A DNA stretch of 35,956 nt, from contig JAIDTT010000048.1 of NCBI GenBank assembly GCA_029060545.1, positions 1 through 35,956 on the forward strand. Reading direction: 5' to 3'. This document shows positions 30,712 to 35,956 of this stretch, piece by piece. Under the pieces are notes generated by a model. It did not search any database, was not told the DNA's origin, and worked only from the letters and a program-made list of their open reading frames with translations. The position numbers and the translations under genes are program-made. The DNA is from Paramuribaculum sp. (lineage in GTDB: Bacteria > Bacteroidota > Bacteroidia > Bacteroidales > Muribaculaceae). The first letter of the stretch is position 1. Each line of letters starts with the position of its first letter.

Positions 30712-32007
30712 GTGAATCCTAAGATATATATATATTTATTCCTCTTGCCGACCTTGTGGCTGCTGACAGCATGCTCATCGTCCGAATCTCCCGAGTATGC
30801 CGGGATGGGTGATTGCGTGTCGCTCAGTTTCAATATGGTTACCGCCGGTTCGATTGCTGGCTCCCGTGCCGACAGTGAAGGCCATAGCGAGACCGACAGC
30901 GAATTTCGTGGCTTCGAGGATGGTGTCGACATCGGGGATCTCGCAATATTTATTTTCGCCAAGATTGCCGGTTCCACCTCTGAGGATAAGCTCCTGTATA
31001 AACTGACGAATCTGCTTGATTATGATGATGCTCGCATTAGTGTTGCGGGTTCTAATGGCAATTATTTCATCAATCTCATGGTTCGTAGGGATGATCTTAA
31101 AGATGTGCTTGACGGGTATGAGATAACTTCCGACGGAAACTCGATCATCTCTTTCCGGTTCTTGATTTTGGCCAATTGTTCTACGTCCGACGCGAATCCT
31201 ACTGCGATGTGGGATGCAATTACCGGTCAGACTTTCTCCGCTGTCATAGCGCAACTCGCTCAATGGAATTATCCAATGAGCGATGTTTATAATGCCGATG
31301 GCGGACCCGGTGTGGAGTCTCTATATACTAATGTGAAGAATCACATACCTATGTTCGGCACTGATGCGTTTGCTATCACCGAGGCCGGTCTCTACTATAG
31401 CCGTCCCGAGGATCGGATATATCTCGGAGAAGTCAACCTCCTCCGGTCGCTTGCAAAAGTCAGAGTCGTGGATAATATTCAGAATAAAGACGCTCAGGGA
31501 TATCCTTGTATTACTGGTGTGGAAATTCTCAGCTCGCAGGATCAGGCGATGATACTACCCGCTAATGCCATCAATTACGAGGATGGTCAGCAGGTACATA
31601 CTCCCAATATATATCAGGACAATGTTAATCTGACCCTCGCGGCAACATATAAGTTGGGTATTTTGCCTGAAGATTGGACCATAACTCCGTCGTCGCAACG
31701 CACTGGCAATGTATTCATCGGCTTCGTTCCCGAGCAAAAGATAGGTCATCCCAACGGCAACTTCGATGAAGGAATGCCTGTGTTCCATGTCACAATAGCC
31801 AATCACAAAGCCGATGGCTCTATGGAATCACTCGATTATTATGTGCCTATGACTTCCTACAATGGAGTCAACTTCACTTTCGGTCAAAATATACTGCGAA
31901 ACCATATTTACACACTGTCGATCAATGACTTCGGAGCTAAACTCGACCTCCAGGTCGATGTGGTGCCCTACCGCTCGTGTGTGCTTGAACCAATCTTCGG
32001 ACTTTAA
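30712..32007 (+). CDS. Accessory fimbrillin-like lipoprotein
   Basis: A 431-residue lipoprotein with lipobox LTAC (Cys21), then CVSLSFNMVTAGSIAGSRAD with an Arg before the mature domain, a fimbrillin N-domain (DLAIFIFAKIAG ... LANCSTSDANPTAMWDA) and a C-terminal region (NILRNHIYTLSINDFG) close to fimbrillin folds. No ATG is available: the start is either GTG at 30712 (MNPKIYIYLFLL) or TTG at 30703; I use GTG because the signal peptide begins there. The non-ATG start suggests low expression relative to the major subunit. Probable minor or tip-proximal subunit. Confidence 0.8.
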   Translation: MNPKIYIYLFLLPTLWLLTACSSSESPEYAGMGDCVSLSFNMVTAGSIAGSRADSEGHSETDSEFRGFEDGVDIGDLAIFIFAKIAGSTSEDKLLYKLTNLLDYDDARISVAGSNGNYFINLMVRRDDLKDVLDGYEITSDGNSIISFRFLILANCSTSDANPTAMWDAITGQTFSAVIAQLAQWNYPMSDVYNADGGPGVESLYTNVKNHIPMFGTDAFAITEAGLYYSRPEDRIYLGEVNLLRSLAKVRVVDNIQNKDAQGYPCITGVEILSSQDQAMILPANAINYEDGQQVHTPNIYQDNVNLTLAATYKLGILPEDWTITPSSQRTGNVFIGFVPEQKIGHPNGNFDEGMPVFHVTIANHKADGSMESLDYYVPMTSYNGVNFTFGQNILRNHIYTLSINDFGAKLDLQVDVVPYRSCVLEPIFGL

Positions 32008-32037
32008 CGCGATTAATATCCAACCAGTATCACAACT

Positions 32038-35000
32038 ATGAAGTTTTCTCGCTATATATCTTTCCTCTTCACGCTTCTTGCTCTATTCTTCACCGCTTGT
32101 GTGGACGACTTGCTCTACGACGACACCGTCATAGGCGAAGGAGAAGCTGATCTCAACGTCAAAGTTGAATTTCATACACTCGAGCCAGCCCTCGGATCTC
32201 GCTCGGCCGGTAATGCTGTCGATCGTGTGGATCAGCTTTGGGTCGTGATTTATAAAGTCAATGCCGATGGCTCTGAGGCCGGCCTTTATGAAAAGGTTCG
32301 TCTCTATGACCGTTTGGAAGGTTACACCTTGGCCGGATCAGATTTCAATATCGATCAGGCTGGCAATGTCAATGCTCCTGTGGATGCCGAGACCGTATCA
32401 CCATCGGGCAATCAAAATGTAGGACCGGACGACGGTACTATAAGCGGCTCGGGTGAGAAGACACCGAGCGCTACTTTCAAGCTCCTCCATATTCCCTACG
32501 GTCGGTATAAGATGTTTGCCGTGGCAAATGTCGACCTTACCAATGTAGACTGCACGACAATAAACGATTTACGCAGTACGCGTTTTAACTGGCAGACAAC
32601 CGTCAGTCTTGACAATCAGATGTTCGGCTATTTCACAATGTCAACCCCTTCGTCGGCTGAAACGTCTGCCGGATTCGATGCCCCTATGCTTGTGATAAAT
32701 CAAAATGTAGTATCTCTGCACTCCTGGATTAAGCGTCTCGTCTCTAAGGTTACGGTGTCGTTTGACGGATCGGATCTTAAAGACAACGTCCGTGTCTATA
32801 TCAAGAGTGTGACTATCCATGATATTCCGGCAAGTTGTGCATTAGGAGAGGTAAATTCGCCTTCCTCAGACGAAGAGCTAATAAGGGATGGCGAATCCTT
32901 CACTTATTACAATGCTGGCGATGAGAGCGATGCCAACCATGAGAATTGGAACATCGTTATATCGAAAGGTGATGCTATCGGTGGTCAGTCCGACCATTTG
33001 GAAAGCGATCCCTCGCTCTATTTCTACGAAAATATGCAGGGCGATTATCCGGGTGTTGCGTCGATGGACAAGCGCCAGGATCCCGATGCCGTCGGCACCC
33101 CCATCGATACACCTGATGATGGCCCGGACTATAAGGATTCAAAACTCTATGGTACGTATATCGAAGTAGTAGGCTACTACGACAGTCGACATAAGGATAA
33201 AATTTCGCAGGGGCCGATCCGTTATCGCTTCATGCTCGGCAAAAACAGCACTTTCAATTACAATGCTGAGCGCAACTATCACTACAAGCTCACCCTCAAA
33301 TTCCGCGGTTGGGCAAATGAAGCCGACTGGCATATTTCCTATAAAGAATATACTCCTACGCTGATCACCCCCGAACCGTATTATATCTCCTATCTCTACG
33401 ATCAGCAGATGGATTTCCCTGCTCGCGTGATTCTGCCCGAAGAGTGGGATAAGTCTCAGTATTACATCAAGGCTGAGATCGTAGAGAATAACTGGTTTCC
33501 CTGGGACCGCAAACTCAATAACGGTAAAGGTGGCCGCCCCGCTGAATTTGTTGGTGCTCAGAATGTAGAAAGTGGATTTGCATGGAACACCGGTTCGCTC
33601 AATATTTATACGCCTGTCACTTACAACAAGGATACTTACGATGGAGATCCCTACAAAGGAGGAAACTACGTAGGGTTCCTCTCGCTTCGGCCCAACACTA
33701 GCGATGTTATCGGTACCGATGCAGAAGTGCAGGCTCAGACCGGTGGTCTGGATGAAAATGGCTACGGAACACACGCTAATTCGTATCTTGAATGGTATTA
33801 TAAAAATAATAATCTTGCCGTAAACCAATACTCTCTCGTAGGCGCCAATACTTCCTACGATCCCATCGATAAGTCGGTACACATGTATATTCCGATGTAT
33901 ACCAGAAATAAGGAAATGGTTCCTTCTTCTGACTTTACCGGAAATAATCCTTTCAGTGCCTACTACCGCTATGCCAAGGTTCGGTTCACGTTATGGCAGC
34001 GGACCGGTTCCGGGGATAAGATGATTGAATTCAAAAACGAAGACGGCGACTGGGAAACAGAGCGCCTGGCTACGATTTATCAGGTGCCGCGAATCGAGAA
34101 TCCCAAGGCCATATACCGCGATGCCGGAAATGATGACGAGTTTGAGATAAAACTTATGGTTTTGCCTAAGGCTGACGCAACCGATTACGAAACATTTAAG
34201 TCCGATGGCCCGTGGCGTGCATACGTATTGTGTCAGACCGAGAGCTTTATTGAGCTTTCCGACCGCTATGGTCAGAAAGGAGATACTATTAAAGGTGTGA
34301 CCGACGAAGATATTGTGTTTAAGTATAAGCCTGCAAGCGTTATTGGCGATGACCAGACGCGGTCGGGTATAATTAAAGTGGAATATCATGACCATAACTG
34401 CTCCCACCTCATCTTTGTAAGGCAGGGATACCACAAGGGTGTTCAGCTCGGCGATGCCAATTGGAGTTGCTACAACGTGTATGCTACATCCCGCGGTGGC
34501 ACTGCCCCTGACCGAAACAATCTTGCCCCATCCGATGAAACTTCCGTGCCTGTAGCTTTGACCAAAAGCCCGCTTTCGGTTGGCTCTCTTTTGAAGAGAT
34601 GTCAATATAACTATAGTATCAGGGAAGCGAACAATGCTAAATATGGTTGGCTTGAGTCGGTTACCAATCCCGCTACCGATTCGTTGTTGACTACGGCTCA
34701 TATCGCCGCCGGTAATATCGTTGAATCTAATAATCGAGATGTCAAGTGGGCGAGCATTCAGGGCTTTGCATGGGCTAATTATGGAGCGTCAGAAGAACGA
34801 TACACAAAACACTGGGCTGATACATGGACCGCTGTAGGCGGATTCCGCGACAATGAGACGTTCGCGGTTCCGACTGCGGATAATTTCAACAGTCTGCTCG
34901 CTAACTGTGATTTCGGTTATGGAATAGTATATGCCGATGGTGCTACCACTACTGAATCGAATGTCAAACTGGCTTCTGGCTATACTGACTATGAAAATAC

Positions 35001-35478
35001 TGGCGTGGAAAGTACGTGCGGCGTCCGGGCTTGTGTCGTTTACGATGAATTCGATGGTAGAAACATCATATTCCCTCTCGGTGAGTTGGGGCAGGCACGC
35101 CGCGCGTGTCTTTCGCCTTGGGGCAACGACAACGCTCCATTCGCGGATCCCGGTGTGGGCTCGCTCACCTACGGCGGTTTGCGTTCGGTGTTGAGCAGTT
35201 CAATAAACCGTTACCGCCCCTACACTTATAACCTTTACCGTGATCCGGGAGGTCTATATTGGATCAAGACACCCGTGACTAAATCTGGCACTTCTGACGG
35301 ACATTTGCATAAGCCATATCCGGATTATGCTTCGTGGGACATCAACTATCGTACGCTCGTTTTCAACCCCTACGCTTATAATTCGCTCGGAGGGTGGAAC
35401 AATAACACACATCAATATACGTCAACCACCGTGGCCGCTTCATCCGATGCGCTCCCGATAAAACTGATTTATCAATAA
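32038..35478 (+). CDS. Very large fimbrial tip-like lipoprotein (DUF4906-like)
   Basis: An 1146-residue lipoprotein: lipobox FTAC (Cys21), then the fimbrillin-type N-domain (ADLNVKVEFHTLEPALGSRSAG, with an Arg maturation-like site, and QLWVVIYKVNADG). A middle part fits the DUF4906 group of fimbria-associated proteins. The last about 250 residues (FAWANYG ... TFAVPTADNFNSLLANCDFGYG ... GVRACVVYDEFDGRNIIFPLGELGQARR) resemble a FISUMP/C-type-lectin-like fold and could be the binding head. It closes the operon, 30 bp after the previous gene, before a strong terminator. Adhesin function and ligand are inference. Confidence 0.82.
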   Translation: MKFSRYISFLFTLLALFFTACVDDLLYDDTVIGEGEADLNVKVEFHTLEPALGSRSAGNAVDRVDQLWVVIYKVNADGSEAGLYEKVRLYDRLEGYTLAGSDFNIDQAGNVNAPVDAETVSPSGNQNVGPDDGTISGSGEKTPSATFKLLHIPYGRYKMFAVANVDLTNVDCTTINDLRSTRFNWQTTVSLDNQMFGYFTMSTPSSAETSAGFDAPMLVINQNVVSLHSWIKRLVSKVTVSFDGSDLKDNVRVYIKSVTIHDIPASCALGEVNSPSSDEELIRDGESFTYYNAGDESDANHENWNIVISKGDAIGGQSDHLESDPSLYFYENMQGDYPGVASMDKRQDPDAVGTPIDTPDDGPDYKDSKLYGTYIEVVGYYDSRHKDKISQGPIRYRFMLGKNSTFNYNAERNYHYKLTLKFRGWANEADWHISYKEYTPTLITPEPYYISYLYDQQMDFPARVILPEEWDKSQYYIKAEIVENNWFPWDRKLNNGKGGRPAEFVGAQNVESGFAWNTGSLNIYTPVTYNKDTYDGDPYKGGNYVGFLSLRPNTSDVIGTDAEVQAQTGGLDENGYGTHANSYLEWYYKNNNLAVNQYSLVGANTSYDPIDKSVHMYIPMYTRNKEMVPSSDFTGNNPFSAYYRYAKVRFTLWQRTGSGDKMIEFKNEDGDWETERLATIYQVPRIENPKAIYRDAGNDDEFEIKLMVLPKADATDYETFKSDGPWRAYVLCQTESFIELSDRYGQKGDTIKGVTDEDIVFKYKPASVIGDDQTRSGIIKVEYHDHNCSHLIFVRQGYHKGVQLGDANWSCYNVYATSRGGTAPDRNNLAPSDETSVPVALTKSPLSVGSLLKRCQYNYSIREANNAKYGWLESVTNPATDSLLTTAHIAAGNIVESNNRDVKWASIQGFAWANYGASEERYTKHWADTWTAVGGFRDNETFAVPTADNFNSLLANCDFGYGIVYADGATTTESNVKLASGYTDYENTGVESTCGVRACVVYDEFDGRNIIFPLGELGQARRACLSPWGNDNAPFADPGVGSLTYGGLRSVLSSSINRYRPYTYNLYRDPGGLYWIKTPVTKSGTSDGHLHKPYPDYASWDINYRTLVFNPYAYNSLGGWNNNTHQYTSTTVAASSDALPIKLIYQ

Positions 35479-35498
35479 ATTTATCAAATAGTAGTGTC

Positions 35499-35532
35499 GA
35501 GCCCAACTTTCCGATCAAGTGAAGTTGGGCTC
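35499..35532 (+). terminator. Terminator of the fimbrial operon
   Basis: GAGCCCAACTT (35499-35509) and AAGTTGGGCTC (35522-35532) form a perfect 11-bp stem with a 12-nt loop, followed by ACCTTTTG, 20 bp after the last stop. Confidence 0.85.
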
Positions 35533-35744
35533 ACCTTTTGCGGAGTCAGCAGAAAAAAAGTTTCATATCACATCCATCACACCACCAGCCACATACCATC
35601 AAAAACACACCCGAAATTTACCGCCGTCTCCGACACAAACAGTAAAAATATGTGTCCCCCCACCCCAATCCACCCTTAACTTTGCATCCACAAACCAAAA
35701 ATCCAACCGACGCATTGCGTCAGCCAGGGATCGGAGGCTTGTAG

Positions 35745-35764
35745 GGAAGATTTTCAAATCTTCC
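35745..35764. repeat. Perfect inverted repeat
   Basis: GGAAGATTT and AAATCTTCC separated by TC, embedded in a longer imperfect palindrome with GCCAGG at 35723 and CCTGGC at 35775. It looks like part of a dispersed palindromic element or cruciform; no open frame is in it. Confidence 0.65.
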
Positions 35765-35812
35765 GCCTGTAGCGCCTGGCTTCCGTCCACCTCAAAATCC
35801 TAAAAATCAATC

Positions 35813-35854
35813 GTGCATTGTGCATTGTGCATCGTGCATCGTGCATCGTGCATC
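35813..35854 (+). repeat. Six tandem copies of GTGCAT(T/C)
   Basis: Two copies of GTGCATT followed by four of GTGCATC, head to tail, 7 bp each, ending 10 bp before the ATG of the next gene. Seven is not a multiple of three and it is non-coding here, but copy-number change would alter spacing upstream of that gene. Confidence 0.85.
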
Positions 35855-35864
35855 CAATAATACT

Positions 35865-35956
35865 ATGCCCCACACCTACCACTTCCGCCAATTCCTCGGC
35901 GAGCCCCTGCCACCCGAACTCCGACGCCTCTTCTCCAACCTCGAGCTGTGGCGCCA
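35865..35956 (+). CDS. 5' part of an unidentified gene, cut by the window end
   Basis: An open frame from ATG 35865 runs off the window after 30 codons (MPHTYHFRQF LGEPLPPELR then RLFSNLELWR). Codons are strongly C-ending (CTC, ACC, TTC), unlike the neighbouring fimbrial genes. No signal peptide and no recognisable domain in the visible part. It may be a different functional unit from the fimbriae; too short to name. Confidence 0.5.
   Translation, partial: MPHTYHFRQFLGEPLPPELRRLFSNLELWR

Larger units (their letters stand above)
35533..35864. other. Non-coding stretch with palindromes and C-rich runs
   Basis: About 330 bp in which I can support no gene. It holds the inverted repeat GACGC-ATT-GCGTC (35709-35721), a perfect GGAAGATTT-TC-AAATCTTCC hairpin (35745-35764) nested between GCCAGG (35723-35728) and CCTGGC (35775-35780), and the 7-bp tandem repeat at 35813-35854. 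C-rich runs stand near 35655-35672. Confidence 0.7.

Noticed and set aside
35813-35854. CRISPR array
   Set aside because: The units are 7 bp and directly adjacent, without spacers; no cas genes are present.

Overview
The window looks like chromosomal DNA of a gut-type Bacteroidales bacterium, most plausibly Muribaculaceae or a close relative; the family assignment is an inference. Several things point there: -7 boxes of the Bacteroidetes form TAnnTTTG, several of them exactly 20 bp downstream of a TTG; weak or absent Shine-Dalgarno sites; Mfa/FimA-type fimbriae with DUF3575 and DUF3868/OmpA partners; GLPGLI-family secreted proteins; and many lipoproteins with a signal-peptidase II Cys. I see no rRNA, tRNA, CRISPR array, transposase or phage gene.

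Layout. (1) 0.1-1.8 kb: a secreted protein with a sorting-tail-like C-terminus. (2) 1.9-8.4 kb: a redox/electrophile-flavoured island with two HxlR-type regulators, each divergent from a target. HxlR-1 faces a compact RiPP-like operon: a 56-residue peptide with two ACGS-ACGA blocks, a radical SAM/SPASM enzyme and an MDR oxidoreductase. HxlR-2 faces a cupin. YjbR, nitroreductase, DsbA-family and metallo-beta-lactamase-fold genes lie around them. (3) 8.4-9.6 kb: an L-fucose isomerase-like protein. (4) 9.6-14.57 kb, minus strand: a cobalamin riboswitch followed by three surface-type lipoproteins (DUF4988/DUF4465, PKD-repeat, and DUF5074 beta-propeller resembling BtuG), with no BtuB receptor in the window. 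(5) 14.6-15.94 kb: a toxin-antitoxin-like pair plus a membrane PH-like protein. (6) 16.0-21.2 kb: an operon of one carboxypeptidase-regulatory/plug/beta-barrel outer-membrane protein with three GLPGLI proteins. (7) 21.2-24.7 kb: a Crp/Fnr regulator, then a DUF6249-ECF sigma-anti-sigma operon and a secreted CarboxypepD_reg-like protein. (8) 25.2-35.5 kb: a complete Mfa-type fimbrial operon (DUF3575, DUF3868/OmpA, major fimbrillin, Mfa2-type anchor, accessory fimbrillin, very large tip-like lipoprotein). (9) After a strong terminator, a non-coding stretch with a 7-bp tandem repeat leads into a truncated gene at the right edge.

The best candidate for an unusual system is the ACGX-repeat peptide operon at 1.9-4.2 kb. 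The peptide is easily missed because it is short. A perfect 12-bp hairpin separates precursor from maturase, and the oxidoreductase is translationally coupled to the maturase. The second cross-cutting signal is a G9-10 tract followed by TAAATT or TAATTT, found three times upstream of plus-strand genes. In two cases it lies 51-52 bp before the -7 box, one of them the fimbrial promoter.

All family names come from reading the translated sequence and from memory of the families; no search was run.
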